A stretch of DNA of 64,000 nt from Mesorhizobium jarvisii (GCF_003601985.1 NZ_QZXA01000001.1:1-64000), one strand, 5' to 3'. Positions 16,610 to 25,569 are shown, numbered from the stretch's first letter. Program-made: numbers and translations. Notes: a model not told the origin generated them from the letters alone.

Positions 16610-18763
16610 ATGGTCAGCCCTGAACCGCGCAAGAGAAGAGGTCCGATCGCGTCGCGCCTTCTGGCGCTGGACGCCTGGATCGATTCCTCGCTCTATGAGA
16701 TCGGGTTCAAGGCGCGGCAGTTCTGGGAGGCCGCAACGATCTTCTCGCGGCGCTTCCGTCTCAAGGGCTGGCGGCGTGGCATCATCGAGATTTTGAGCGA
16801 AGGTTTCACGCTCGGCGCCGGCGGCATCGTGGTGATGCTGGCGCTGGCCATTCCGGCGTTCCAGGATACGGCCGGTGACTGGCGCGCCCAAGGCGATTTC
16901 GCCGTCACCTTCCTCGACCGCTATGGCAACGAGATCGGCCAGCGCGGCATCATCCAGCGCGATTCCGTGCCGGTCGACGAGATGCCCGATCACGTCATCA
17001 AGGCAGTGCTGGCCACCGAGGACCGACGCTTCTTCGACCACTACGGCATCGACGTACTCGGCCTGTCACGCGCGATCTTCGAGAATGTGCGGGCGAATTC
17101 CGTCGTCCAGGGCGGCTCGAGCATCACCCAGCAGCTGGCCAAGAACCTGTTCCTGACCAATGAGCGCACCTTCGAGCGCAAGATCAAGGAAGCCTTCCTG
17201 TCGCTGTGGCTCGAAGCCAATCTGTCGAAAAAGGAAATCCTGCAACTCTATCTCGACCGCGCCTATATGGGCGGCGGCACCTTCGGCATCGAGGCGGCGG
17301 CGGACTTCTATTTCGGCAAGAGCGTCAAGGACTTGAACCTGGCCGAAGCGGCGATGCTGGCCGGCCTGTTCAAGGCACCGACCAAATACGCCCCGCACAT
17401 CAACCTGCCGGCAGCGCGCGCCCGCGCCAATGTGGTGCTGTCGAACCTGGTCGATTCCGGCTTCATGACCGAAGGCCAGGTGCTGCAGGCAAGGCTGCAT
17501 CCGGCCGACGTCGTCGACCGCGGCGAACAGAAGAGCCCCGATTATTTCCTCGACTGGGCCTTCGACGAGGTCAAGAAGATCGCCAAGCCCGGCCAGCATT
17601 CGCTGGTTGCCCATACCACCTTCGACGCCAACATCCAGAAGGCGGCGGAAGAGTCCGTCGAGTTCCACCTGCGCCAGTTCGGCAAGGAGTACAACGTCAC
17701 CGAAGGTGCCGTTGTGGTCATCGAGACCAATGGCGCGGTCCGCGCCATCGTCGGCGGCCGCGACTACGGCGCCAGCCAGTTCAACCGCGCCACCAAGGCG
17801 CTGCGCCAGACCGGCTCGTCCTTCAAACCCTATGTCTACGCCACGGCGATGGAACACGGCTTCACGCCCAACTCCATCATTTCCGGCGGGCCAATCAGCT
17901 GGGGCAACTGGTCACCGCACAATTACAGCGGCGAATCAGCCGGCAACATCACGCTGATCATGGCGATGGCCAAGTCGATCAACACCGTCCCGGTGCGGCT
18001 GGCCAAGGACCATCTCGGCATCGCGCCGATCAAGGCGATGGCTGAGGCGATGGGCGTGGAATCGCCGCTAGAGGCACACAAGACGATGGTGCTCGGCACT
18101 TCGGGCATGACCGTGATGGACCAGGCGACGGGCTACAGCGTGTTCGCCCAAAACGGCTTCGTCGGCTCCCGGCACGGCTTCACCCAGCTCGTCACCCGCA
18201 CCGGCGACGTAGTCTATGACTGGACCAAGGATGCGCCGCCGCCGCACCGGGTGCTGTCCGAGCAGGCGCTGAAATCCATGAACACCATGCTGGCGGCCGT
18301 GCCGGTGATGGGCACGGCGCGGCGCGCGCAAATTCCCAACATCGTCGTCGCCGGCAAGACCGGCACGACGCAATCCTATCGTGATGCCTGGTTCGTCGGC
18401 TTCACCGGCAACTACACGGCGGCCGTGTGGCTGGGCAATGATGATTTCACCCCGACCAAGAACATGACCGGCGGCTCGCTGCCGGCGATGGTGTGGCAAC
18501 GCCTGATGGTCTACGCGCACCAGAACATCGACCTGAAGCCGATCCCCGGCATCGACAAACCTTTCGTCGACGAGGATATCGCGGCCAAGGCCGCGGAAGC
18601 GCAGAAGAAGAGCGAGGAACAGGCCGCGGCCGACGCGGCCGCCGAACGCCCTGCGGTGCTGTCCGGCCGGACCACGCAGACGCTGAGGGACATGACGCAG
18701 CTGTTCCAATCCGCACCCAAACTCAACGCCGCCGCCTCGCCCGAAACGCTCTCGGCGCTGTGA
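16610..18763 (+). CDS. penicillin-binding protein 1A-type bifunctional murein synthase
   Basis: A 717-residue class A penicillin-binding protein, anchored by a segment near residues 63-85. The transglycosylase domain carries the catalytic region ATEDRRFFDHYGIDVLG and GGSSITQQLAKNLFL (about residues 130-180). The transpeptidase domain carries SSFK (catalytic Ser in TGSSFKPYVYA near 403), SIN (near 457) and KTGTT (near 583). It polymerises and cross-links peptidoglycan in the periplasm. It stands alone behind a 237-base gap in which I see no other gene. The C-terminal 60 residues are Ala/Glu-rich. Confidence 0.95.
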   Translation: MVSPEPRKRRGPIASRLLALDAWIDSSLYEIGFKARQFWEAATIFSRRFRLKGWRRGIIEILSEGFTLGAGGIVVMLALAIPAFQDTAGDWRAQGDFAVTFLDRYGNEIGQRGIIQRDSVPVDEMPDHVIKAVLATEDRRFFDHYGIDVLGLSRAIFENVRANSVVQGGSSITQQLAKNLFLTNERTFERKIKEAFLSLWLEANLSKKEILQLYLDRAYMGGGTFGIEAAADFYFGKSVKDLNLAEAAMLAGLFKAPTKYAPHINLPAARARANVVLSNLVDSGFMTEGQVLQARLHPADVVDRGEQKSPDYFLDWAFDEVKKIAKPGQHSLVAHTTFDANIQKAAEESVEFHLRQFGKEYNVTEGAVVVIETNGAVRAIVGGRDYGASQFNRATKALRQTGSSFKPYVYATAMEHGFTPNSIISGGPISWGNWSPHNYSGESAGNITLIMAMAKSINTVPVRLAKDHLGIAPIKAMAEAMGVESPLEAHKTMVLGTSGMTVMDQATGYSVFAQNGFVGSRHGFTQLVTRTGDVVYDWTKDAPPPHRVLSEQALKSMNTMLAAVPVMGTARRAQIPNIVVAGKTGTTQSYRDAWFVGFTGNYTAAVWLGNDDFTPTKNMTGGSLPAMVWQRLMVYAHQNIDLKPIPGIDKPFVDEDIAAKAAEAQKKSEEQAAADAAAERPAVLSGRTTQTLRDMTQLFQSAPKLNAAASPETLSAL

Positions 18764-18874
18764 CTTCGGCCTCGGCGCGGACCAAGCCAACAGGCAAATC
18801 CATCACGCCCGCTTGCCACAGGGCCCCGCGCCGCGATATCCCCGAACGGCAATCCTTCGCGCACGCGGCCCTTC

Positions 18875-19459
18875 ATGCTCAAGAACGCCTTCCTGATGCT
18901 GCTTTCGCTTGCCATAGCCATTGGCGGCGGCGGCGCCAGCGTCTGGTATGCGCTGAAGATCCAGGACGGCGTCGGCGCCATCCGCATCGGCCAATGGACG
19001 GCCTTCCCCGATATCGGCACTCCAGCAGCCGACCCCTACTCGAAGGCCCGCGTGGCGCGCGAGGGCGTGCTTGCACTCGGCCGCGCCGAAGGCCTGTCCT
19101 TCGTCGCCGAAAATGACGCTGCCGGCGACCAGCTCAAGCGGGAATGCAGCTACAGGATAGAGGGCGGATTCCCGACCGCCCGCTTCTGGACGCTCTACGC
19201 CGCCGATCAATCGCTCGGCGTCGTCGAGACCGGCAAGCCGCGGCTTGCCGCGCTTCAATCCTACCAGTTGCTGCGCCAGGCCGACAATTCGGTGACCATC
19301 TCGGTCGGCCATCACCCCATGCCCGGCAATTGGCTTCTGACCGACGGTTCTGGACGGATGTATTTCGTCCTGACCTTCTACGACACGCCGATCGCCAGCA
19401 GCACCGGCCTGTCGGACGTCTCGCTGCCCAGGATCGTGAAGGCCGGCTGCGATGCGTAA
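18875..19459 (+). CDS. DUF1214 membrane-anchored protein
   Basis: A 194-residue protein with one N-terminal membrane segment (about residues 5-27) and a DUF1214 domain from about residue 95 to the end (FPTARFWTLYAADQSLG, WLLTDGSGRMYFVLTFYDTP). The function is unknown. Its stop overlaps the start of the DUF1254 gene by 8 bases. In many proteins DUF1254 and DUF1214 are fused, so the two products probably interact in the periplasm. Confidence 0.85.
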   Translation: MLKNAFLMLLSLAIAIGGGGASVWYALKIQDGVGAIRIGQWTAFPDIGTPAADPYSKARVAREGVLALGRAEGLSFVAENDAAGDQLKRECSYRIEGGFPTARFWTLYAADQSLGVVETGKPRLAALQSYQLLRQADNSVTISVGHHPMPGNWLLTDGSGRMYFVLTFYDTPIASSTGLSDVSLPRIVKAGCDA

Positions 19460-20021
19460 TGTCCTGGCCACGCTGCGCCGTCTTTTCCACGCTGTGCTGC
19501 TCGGCCTGGTCGGCGCCGGCATTGTCCACATCGTGGTGCTGCTTCTGGTGCCGGAATTTTCGGAACGCGATGCCTGGTCGCGATTGTCCATGGCGTCCGA
19601 TCTCTACCGGATGAACCGGCTCGATGCCGAGGCGGGCGGCGCGCCGGTGGTGAAATCGGTCGACCCGCTGTTCTACGCCACGGCCTGCCGGTTCGACCTC
19701 GAGGAAGGCATGGTCCGCATCAAGGCGCCGGGGAACGTCCCCTTCTGGTCGGTGTCGGTCTATGACCGCAACGGCCACAACATCTATTCCTTCAACGACC
19801 ATACGGCGACCGGCGGCAAGCTCGATGCCGTGGTGCTGACGCCGGCGCAGATGATCGACGTGCGCAAGGATTTGCCCGAGGATCTGCAGGGGGCGATCTT
19901 CGTCGAAGCACCGATCGACGAGGGCATCTTCGTCATCCGCAGCTTCGTCCCGGACGACAGCTGGAAGCCGATCGTGTCACGCTTTCTCGACCAGAGTTCC
20001 TGCGAGCTGCAGGATTTCTAG
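19452..20021 (+). CDS. DUF1254 membrane-anchored protein
   Basis: A 189-residue protein with an N-terminal membrane segment (about residues 13-34) and a DUF1254-type domain (DPLFYATACRFDLEEGMV, PFWSVSVYDRNGHNIYSFND). The function is not known. It is translationally coupled to the preceding DUF1214 gene. In larger proteins the two domains lie on one chain, so this is a split version of that architecture. Confidence 0.85.
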   Translation: MRNVLATLRRLFHAVLLGLVGAGIVHIVVLLLVPEFSERDAWSRLSMASDLYRMNRLDAEAGGAPVVKSVDPLFYATACRFDLEEGMVRIKAPGNVPFWSVSVYDRNGHNIYSFNDHTATGGKLDAVVLTPAQMIDVRKDLPEDLQGAIFVEAPIDEGIFVIRSFVPDDSWKPIVSRFLDQSSCELQDF

Positions 20022-20072
20022 ACCAATAGCCAGAGGCCCAGATCTAGTAGCCTGACGGAACGGACCAAGGCT

Positions 20073-20258
20073 TCAGTGGTGCGGCACCGGCGTCCGTGGC
20101 GATCCCGGCTTGTCGGGCCCGGCAGGCCGAGCTTCCCCGGTGCTGGACCGCTCATAGCGGATGCCTGGAAAGATGATCACCGCCGCCGGTATTTCGGTGG
20201 TTTGCTTGGCTCGATTGGTCGGTGCCGCACGCGGCACGAAAGACAGTACCATGCCCAT
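20073..20258 (-). CDS. small conserved-looking hypothetical protein
   Basis: A 61-residue basic protein (ATG at 20258, or the second ATG at 20252). A stretch AAVIIFPGIRYER near its centre resembles short proteins I associate with Rhizobiales genomes. The tail is Pro/Gly-rich. It is convergent with the DUF1254 gene. No function can be assigned. The composition fits a real small gene, but the call rests on this weak resemblance. Confidence 0.5.
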   Translation of the reverse strand: MGMVLSFVPRAAPTNRAKQTTEIPAAVIIFPGIRYERSSTGEARPAGPDKPGSPRTPVPHH

Positions 20259-20331
20259 GATTCGCGCATTCCTCTCGGTTTCCCCGGAGCACAACGCAAC
20301 GCCTCCAAATATCATTAAGGCCGGCAGAGGG

Positions 20332-20346
20332 TTAACGGAGCGCTAA
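20332..20346. promoter_or_regulatory. CtrA-box-like sequence
   Basis: TTAA-N7-CTAA at 20332-20346 is one base away from the TTAA-N7-TTAA box bound by the alphaproteobacterial cell-cycle regulator CtrA. It lies 122 bases before the DUF2336 gene and 74 bases before the leftward small gene. This is a weak, pattern-only call. Confidence 0.3.
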
Positions 20347-20468
20347 CGGATCACCGCTAACTTGATCTTTGTCTTGAGGTCAGCAGGTTCTGACCAGGGC
20401 AATCGCTCAACCGACACAGTCCCGGTTGAGCGTGGTCAAGGCTGTGTATCGAGTATCGGGTATCCTTC

Positions 20469-21503
20469 GTGTCATCTTCGGACTTCAGGCAAATCGCGAT
20501 ACGGACGGAATCGGGCAAGGCGGAAAGGCTGTTCCGCGCCGCGGTGTCGGCATTCTGCTCGCTGACCCGCCCGTCACGCCGCGAGATCGGCCAGCTCGAA
20601 GACCTGACGCTGCCGCTGTTCGACGATGTGTCCGTCGAATCGCGACGCTACGTCGCTGCCGCCCTTTCCGAATGCGAATATGCCCCTGCGGCGCTCGTGC
20701 GGCGCCTCTGCGAGGAACCGGTCGACATTGCCGCGCCGCTGCTGATCCGTTCGCGCGCCGTCAGCGATATCGACCTCATCGCGCTGATCGGCCGGCACGG
20801 GCTGCCGCACGCGCGCGCCATAGCGCGCCGCAAGGACCTGAACCCGACCATCGCCGATCTGATCCGGGCGCTCGAACGGCCGACACTGGTGCGGGTACGG
20901 GAACCGGACGTGCAAGCCCCCGCGGCGCCAACCGTCGCAGCCGTGAATGCGGAAGCTGCCGAGGACAGTGCTTCAAGCCAACAGTCTCCCGGCATTGCCG
21001 CCGAGAATGCCCGGCGCAGGCTGCGCTCGATGATGCGTACCGGCGACGAAGCGTCGACAGCGAAGGTCGATGCGTTCCCCGCCTCTGATACCTATGTCAA
21101 ACTGCGCGAGACGGCGCTGACGGGAAACGCCGCCTTCTTCCAGACCGCGCTTGCGGACGCGCTCGACATTGATTTCTCGACCGCGCGCTCGCTGACTGCC
21201 AGCCAGAACTATGCCTCACTGCTCGCGGCGCTACGATCGCTCGACTTCAGCGAGGACAGGGCCTTCCTGATCACCGTCGCCATCTACCCCAGCCTGTTCC
21301 CGCATCCGCAGGCCATCCGCACCTATCTCGACCGCTACCGCCTGCTGCATCGCGATGTGGCTCTGGACAGGGTGCGGGGATGGAAAGCCGAGGCCCTCTC
21401 CAGGATGGTTCGCGATGCGTCGCCCGCAAACAGCGACAGCCGCAAGGCATCGGACTGCGACGAAGCCTCAGCCCCTGCCCTCAAGGCGTCTTCACGGAAA
21501 TAA
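20469..21503 (+). CDS. DUF2336 protein
   Basis: A 344-residue cytosolic protein of the DUF2336 family. The N-terminal half is a run of amphipathic helices (REIGQLEDLTLPLFDDVS, RRYVAAALSE, APLLIRSRAVSDIDLIALI) of the HEAT-like kind seen in this family. The start is GTG at 20469. The 3' end overlaps the convergent DUF1491 gene by 23 bases. The function is unknown. Some DUF2336 proteins are linked to cell-cycle or motility control in alphaproteobacteria, and a CtrA-like box lies upstream. Confidence 0.85.
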   Translation: MSSSDFRQIAIRTESGKAERLFRAAVSAFCSLTRPSRREIGQLEDLTLPLFDDVSVESRRYVAAALSECEYAPAALVRRLCEEPVDIAAPLLIRSRAVSDIDLIALIGRHGLPHARAIARRKDLNPTIADLIRALERPTLVRVREPDVQAPAAPTVAAVNAEAAEDSASSQQSPGIAAENARRRLRSMMRTGDEASTAKVDAFPASDTYVKLRETALTGNAAFFQTALADALDIDFSTARSLTASQNYASLLAALRSLDFSEDRAFLITVAIYPSLFPHPQAIRTYLDRYRLLHRDVALDRVRGWKAEALSRMVRDASPANSDSRKASDCDEASAPALKASSRK

Positions 21504-21828
21504 GCTCCTCGACGGGAACGGTGCCGGCCTCGATCTCCACCACCCAGATGTCGGGATCGAACTTCTTTTCCCTCTCGAGACGGGCATCGAGCACGGCCGG
21601 ATCGTCTTCGGCGGCGAGAAGGCTGAAGAAACGGTCGTCGGGCTTGGCCGAATCGTAGCTTGTCTGCGGCGCCGGCCCGTAGAGGGCGACGTCACCCAGC
21701 CTGCCCCGCGCCAGCACGAAAACAGCACCGGCCTCGGTCGCGCCACGGTTGACCACGGCGGCAAATCCGCCAGCGCCGAAAACGCGGCGCACCAAGGCAG
21801 AAACCCACAGATCCGATGTGACGCGCAT
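21481..21828 (-). CDS. DUF1491 protein
   Basis: A 115-residue protein of the DUF1491 family, short and confined to alphaproteobacteria as far as I know. Recognisable parts are LWVSALVRRV near the start, GATEAGAVFVLARGR in the middle and FDPDIWVVEIE near the end. The function is unknown. It overlaps the convergent DUF2336 gene by 23 bases, and a repeat-rich gap lies upstream. Confidence 0.85.
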   Translation of the reverse strand: MRVTSDLWVSALVRRVFGAGGFAAVVNRGATEAGAVFVLARGRLGDVALYGPAPQTSYDSAKPDDRFFSLLAAEDDPAVLDARLEREKKFDPDIWVVEIEAGTVPVEELISVKTP

Positions 21829-21860
21829 AAGAAAGCTCCGAAAGCGTGCGGGCTATCTAA

Positions 21861-21980
21861 AGCAGATGGCCGTTTCAAGGAAACGGCCATCTGCTCTAAC
21901 TCTTTGTTTTGACGCAATTCCCTAGGGAAAGCGCTACGCGCTTTTCCCGGGAAAACCGTTCAAACTTTTCCTGGAATTGC
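21861..21980. repeat. intergenic palindromic repeat element
   Basis: A compact cluster of inverted repeats between the DUF1491 and peptidoglycan-binding genes. It begins with a 16-bp perfect hairpin (21861-21876 with 21880-21895, 3-base loop AAG). Next come GCAATTCC (21914-21921) and its complement GGAATTGC (21973-21980), enclosing further GGGAAA/TTTCCC arms. Elements of this look are reiterated between genes in Mesorhizobium chromosomes, as far as I recall. On either strand it could act as a terminator or mRNA processing site. Confidence 0.6.
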
Positions 21981-22035
21981 TTGCCGATAATTCCGCCGCT
22001 CGGCGAGCCGTCGTTTCGGCCTCGTTGGCCGGACC

Positions 22036-22848
22036 TTAATTGGTCAGGCCGATCTCGCGCATCTTGACGTAGACGATCTCGTCGGGCTCGCCGGTCTGCG
22101 GCAGGCCGAACAGCGACTGGAATTCCTTGATCGCCGCCTTGGTGCGCGCGCCGACGACACCATCCAACTGCATGTCGTCATTGCCGAACGCCTTGAGCCC
22201 GGCCTGGATCTTGACGATGCGGGGGTCGGGTCCCTGGGTCGGGGCGGCATCCGTCTGCCCGGAATTCGTTTGCCCAGAATTTGTCTGACCAGAATTTGTC
22301 TGGAGGGACACCGGAACGGCGGCCTGCGTATCCGGGCGCGGCTGCGGTTTGGGCACGGAGGCAGTCTTCGGCGTTGCACCAAGCTGATCGAGCAACAGGG
22401 CATCGATCTCGCCGGAAGCGTTGAGGCCGACCTTCTGCTGGTAGGCCTGTATGGCCTTGCGCGTGTTGGGGCCGGAAATGCCGTCGACCGTGCCGGAATA
22501 GAAGTCGAGGTCCTTCAATATGCCTTGCACCTGCTCGACCACCGGATCACCCTTCATCGGTGCGGGGGCCGCATTGGGCCGCACGATGTTGATCGTCGTC
22601 TCCGGCTCGTCGGAGGCAGTGTGCGGAAAACCCTGGAAATTGCGGGTGGCGAAGAACGCCCCGGCATGCGGGAAAGGCTGATACCACAGCGCATTCGCCG
22701 AGACATAGAACAGCGTCACCAGGAATGCCGTCGATCCGCCGACCAGGACCGGATTGCGCGAAATCATCCCGCCGACGGCCATGGCGCCGTCCTGGAAGGC
22801 GTTGCTGCGGCGTTTGACCGCCTTAGGCTGTTTTGCGGAGCGAGCCAT
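22036..22848 (-). CDS. membrane-anchored peptidoglycan-binding protein
   Basis: A 270-residue protein with a cytoplasmic basic start, one membrane segment near residues 33-52 and two peptidoglycan_binding_1 domains (about 100-150, GTVDGISGPNTRKAIQAYQ; and about 205-265, QLDGVVGARTKAAIKEFQ). Between them lies a low-complexity linker with QTNSG repeats. It probably binds murein in the periplasm. Its first 26 bases overlap the end of the histidine kinase gene, so the two are coupled. It may link the kinase to the envelope state. Confidence 0.88.
   Translation of the reverse strand: MARSAKQPKAVKRRSNAFQDGAMAVGGMISRNPVLVGGSTAFLVTLFYVSANALWYQPFPHAGAFFATRNFQGFPHTASDEPETTINIVRPNAAPAPMKGDPVVEQVQGILKDLDFYSGTVDGISGPNTRKAIQAYQQKVGLNASGEIDALLLDQLGATPKTASVPKPQPRPDTQAAVPVSLQTNSGQTNSGQTNSGQTDAAPTQGPDPRIVKIQAGLKAFGNDDMQLDGVVGARTKAAIKEFQSLFGLPQTGEPDEIVYVKMREIGLTN
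22260..22304. repeat. 15-base tandem repeat in coding sequence
   Basis: About three copies of a 15-base unit (core CAGAATTTGTCTG), two of them nearly identical, encode the QTNSG linker of the peptidoglycan-binding protein. The copy number could vary by slippage without breaking the frame. Confidence 0.7.
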
Positions 22849-24646
22849 TTCTGTCCCCTTTCGCCCTCGTCACCGGCATCGTCAGCACCCCTGCCTCGTT
22901 CGCCGGACGCCCCTTCGGCCCGTTGACCGGCAGGCTGATGGTCACCGTGGTGCCCTCGCCCGGCATGCTTTCGATCGACATGGTGCCTTCGTGCAGCGCC
23001 ACCAGCCCCTTCACCAGCGACAGGCCAAGGCCGGTCCCCTCGAAACGGCGCGTATAGTCGTTCTGGATCTGCGTGAAGGGCTTGCCGAGATTGGCGAAAT
23101 CCTCCTCGGCAATGCCGATGCCGGTGTCCCTGACCCAGAAATGCAGGCGCGAACCGATCCGCTTGGCGCCAACGACGACATCGCCGCCGTCGGGCGTGAA
23201 CTTGATCGCATTGGAGACGAGATTGATCAGCATCTGCTGCACGGCGCGGCGATCGGCATTGATGTCGCCGGCGTCGGGAGCGATCTGCGTCTGCAAATCG
23301 ATGTTCTTGGCCTGCGCCTGCAGCCGCATCATCGACTGGCACATCTCGACGGCTTCCATAAACCGGAACGGCTCCGGGTCCGCCGTGTAGGCGCCCGATT
23401 CGATCCTCGACACGTCGAGTATGGACGTCACGACAGCCAGAAGATGCTGGCCCGAATCCCGCACCAGGGTGACATATTCCTTCTGGCGCGGATCCTTGAA
23501 GGCGCCGAACATCTCATGCAGCAGCATGTCCGAGAAGCCGATGATGGCGTTCAGCGGCGTGCGCAGTTCATGGCTGACCACCGCCAGGAACCGGCCCTTG
23601 GCCACTTCCGCGGCTGCCGCCGTCTCATTGGCCTGCGCCAGTTCCTCACGCAGGCGGGCAGTCTCGTCATTCTCGCGCAGCACCAGCGTGAAGACGTCGC
23701 TCTGCTCCTCGCCACGCAGCAGTTCGAGCAGGAATGGCCGGTAATTGTCGGCCATCAAGCGACTGTCACTTTGGCGCGTATCATTCTGGCCGTTGCCGTT
23801 CTGGGGCAGCCTGACGCGCAATTCGAGGCGGCGCGAGGCAGCACCATCGCGCATATCCGCCAGGGCGCTGAGATAGGAGACACGGTCCGACAGGTGGACA
23901 CGGTCGAACAAGCCGGTTCCGGAAAGCAGTTCCGGCGGCAATTTCAAAAGCGTGCGTGCCTTGGCGGACGCATCGAGCACCTCGCCATGGCGGGCGACGC
24001 GCAGGATCACCGCGTCGATGATGTCTTCCAACCGGTCGCCGGTATCGAGCGTATCGGCCGCACCGGCGCTATCGCGAAACGCCGACAGGCGCGGGATCAG
24101 CGTCAGCGCCCAGGCCAGCGGCACCAGCCAATGCCAGGCAGCGATCTGCGCGCCCGCGAAGGGCAAGAAGGCCGCAGCCAGAGGCTGAAGGGCGATGGCG
24201 GCAATGGCCGAGACCGCTCCCCACAGGACCGCACGCCGCGAAGCACCGATCCACCAGGCTTCGAAGGGCAGCGCCACGGCAAGCACGGCGACGGGAGAAC
24301 TCAACCCGCCGGCGGCGGCGATCAGACCGCTAAGCGCAACGGCCGCCATCGCCAGGGCAACCGGTGCCGCCACGGGCATCTTGCCGGTAGCCGCCACCAG
24401 CAAGGCGACGAACCAGCACAGACCGAAGGCGGCGAAGATAGCGGCCATGGTCACAGCGGCGCCCATGCCTGATGTGACCAGCGTGACCGCGGCACCCGCG
24501 GCGAAGAATGGCGCTGCCAGCATGACACCGATGAAACGGCGTTGGCGCTCGCGGCCGCTCTGCCCGAGAATTGAGGGATGGACCATACGTTCGCAACCGG
24601 CGGCAATCGCGCCAGGCAATTCAGCGTATCTGGCCTTGATCGGCAT
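22823..24646 (-). CDS. membrane sensor histidine kinase
   Basis: A 607-residue sensor kinase. About five membrane segments occupy residues 36-190, a PAS-like region 205-320, and a HisKA domain has the phospho-acceptor His near 359 in VVSHELRTPLNAIIGF. A HATPase domain follows (N-box LVSNAIKFTPDGG near 468, then FWVRDTGIGI and FEGTGLGLSLVKGL). No receiver domain or adjacent response regulator is seen, so it is an orphan kinase. The ATG at 24646 is chosen over upstream starts because a short Ser/Cys-rich extension precedes it. It overlaps the next gene by 26 bases. Confidence 0.9.
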   Translation of the reverse strand: MPIKARYAELPGAIAAGCERMVHPSILGQSGRERQRRFIGVMLAAPFFAAGAAVTLVTSGMGAAVTMAAIFAAFGLCWFVALLVAATGKMPVAAPVALAMAAVALSGLIAAAGGLSSPVAVLAVALPFEAWWIGASRRAVLWGAVSAIAAIALQPLAAAFLPFAGAQIAAWHWLVPLAWALTLIPRLSAFRDSAGAADTLDTGDRLEDIIDAVILRVARHGEVLDASAKARTLLKLPPELLSGTGLFDRVHLSDRVSYLSALADMRDGAASRRLELRVRLPQNGNGQNDTRQSDSRLMADNYRPFLLELLRGEEQSDVFTLVLRENDETARLREELAQANETAAAAEVAKGRFLAVVSHELRTPLNAIIGFSDMLLHEMFGAFKDPRQKEYVTLVRDSGQHLLAVVTSILDVSRIESGAYTADPEPFRFMEAVEMCQSMMRLQAQAKNIDLQTQIAPDAGDINADRRAVQQMLINLVSNAIKFTPDGGDVVVGAKRIGSRLHFWVRDTGIGIAEEDFANLGKPFTQIQNDYTRRFEGTGLGLSLVKGLVALHEGTMSIESMPGEGTTVTISLPVNGPKGRPANEAGVLTMPVTRAKGDRNGSLRKTA

Positions 24647-25118
24647 CAACTCAACGCACTCGCACTCGTCGTGAACAGCTCTGCTTTTGCAGATTGTTTT
24701 GATTGGCTCCGAAACTCTCATCCAGCGTTTAAGGAATGGATAAGGCAGGGCCGACCAAAGCCCGGCCCGTGGCAAATATCGGGATCGCAGCGGTCGAAAA
24801 CCCGGGCAAATGCCGCCATAGTAAATGGAGGGTTATCTGCGAACGCCTGCCGTCGCCGGATCATGGACGAGGTGAGAACCGACTAAATTCCAGAAAAATT
24901 CAATGGAAACAGCAGGATAAACGGTTATCAAGAGATAACGAAAATCGTCCCGATATGAAACAAATCCATGGCAAAACGCTTCGTTTCGAATTTGCCTAAA
25001 ATTTGAGGAAAATTGTCGCTGTGCGCGCAAGCCGTCCTTTGTGCCTGTGTGCCAACATCCTGCCCATAAAAGAGGTCATGCCATATGATGCATGATCCGG
25101 TCACGACGAGAGGCAGGC
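24647..25118. other. divergent intergenic region
   Basis: A 472-base gap between the leftward kinase gene and the rightward DUF5330 gene. It becomes AT-rich between about 24880 and 25010, as expected for promoters. It contains a small palindrome GTTATC-AAGA-GATAAC at 24924-24939. I see no RNA gene or convincing reading frame. Confidence 0.5.
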
Positions 25119-25469
25119 ATGTTCTTCCTGATAAGAATGGCTTTCTGGTTTTCACTGGTGCTGCTGGCGCTGCCGCTGGGTGTCGGTTCCGACGAGCCGG
25201 GGCAGGAAAGCGTCGGGCCGATCCAGGCCCTGTTCGCGGCACGCGACGCGGTGGGCGACATTGCCGGCATCTGCGAGCGCAAGCCCGACGTCTGTGAGAC
25301 GGGCAAGTCGGCGATGCACACCATCACCGCGCGTGCCAAGGAAACCGCCAAGATCGCGGCCGCCATGCTGGACGACAAGTCCACCGGCCCCGATACCTCG
25401 ACAATGACGGGCAGCGTGGCGGAAGAGATCGTCCTGCCCGAGACCGTCAACCTGCCGGTCAAGAATTAA
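25119..25469 (+). CDS. DUF5330 small exported protein
   Basis: A 116-residue protein starting MFFLIRMAFWFSLVLLALPL, a hydrophobic signal or anchor. It is followed by a conserved two-cysteine segment (IAGICERKPDVCETG, about residues 50-65) and a TARAKETAKIAA helix. It matches the DUF5330 group of Rhizobiales. The ATG at 25119 is favoured because the hydrophobic stretch begins there. The function is unknown. A good terminator follows. Confidence 0.8.
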   Translation: MFFLIRMAFWFSLVLLALPLGVGSDEPGQESVGPIQALFAARDAVGDIAGICERKPDVCETGKSAMHTITARAKETAKIAAAMLDDKSTGPDTSTMTGSVAEEIVLPETVNLPVKN

Positions 25470-25484
25470 GCCGTCTCGACGGCG

Positions 25485-25532
25485 CACCGCGGGCCGTCTG
25501 CCCTCTCGACGCCCGCGGTGTCCTTGTTTTTT
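25485..25532 (+). terminator. rho-independent terminator
   Basis: Perfect 10-bp arms CACCGCGGGC (25485-25494) and GCCCGCGGTG (25511-25520) are followed by a T-rich tract with six consecutive Ts (25527-25532). It lies 16 bases after the DUF5330 stop codon. Confidence 0.75.
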
Positions 25533-25569
25533 CCGTGACGCGGGGCCGCCGCGTGACTATATCCGGATC

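Noticed and set aside
22754..24472. Long open frame opposite the histidine kinase gene
   Set aside because: The kinase frame shows all conserved boxes. The opposite frame is a composition shadow with no domain.
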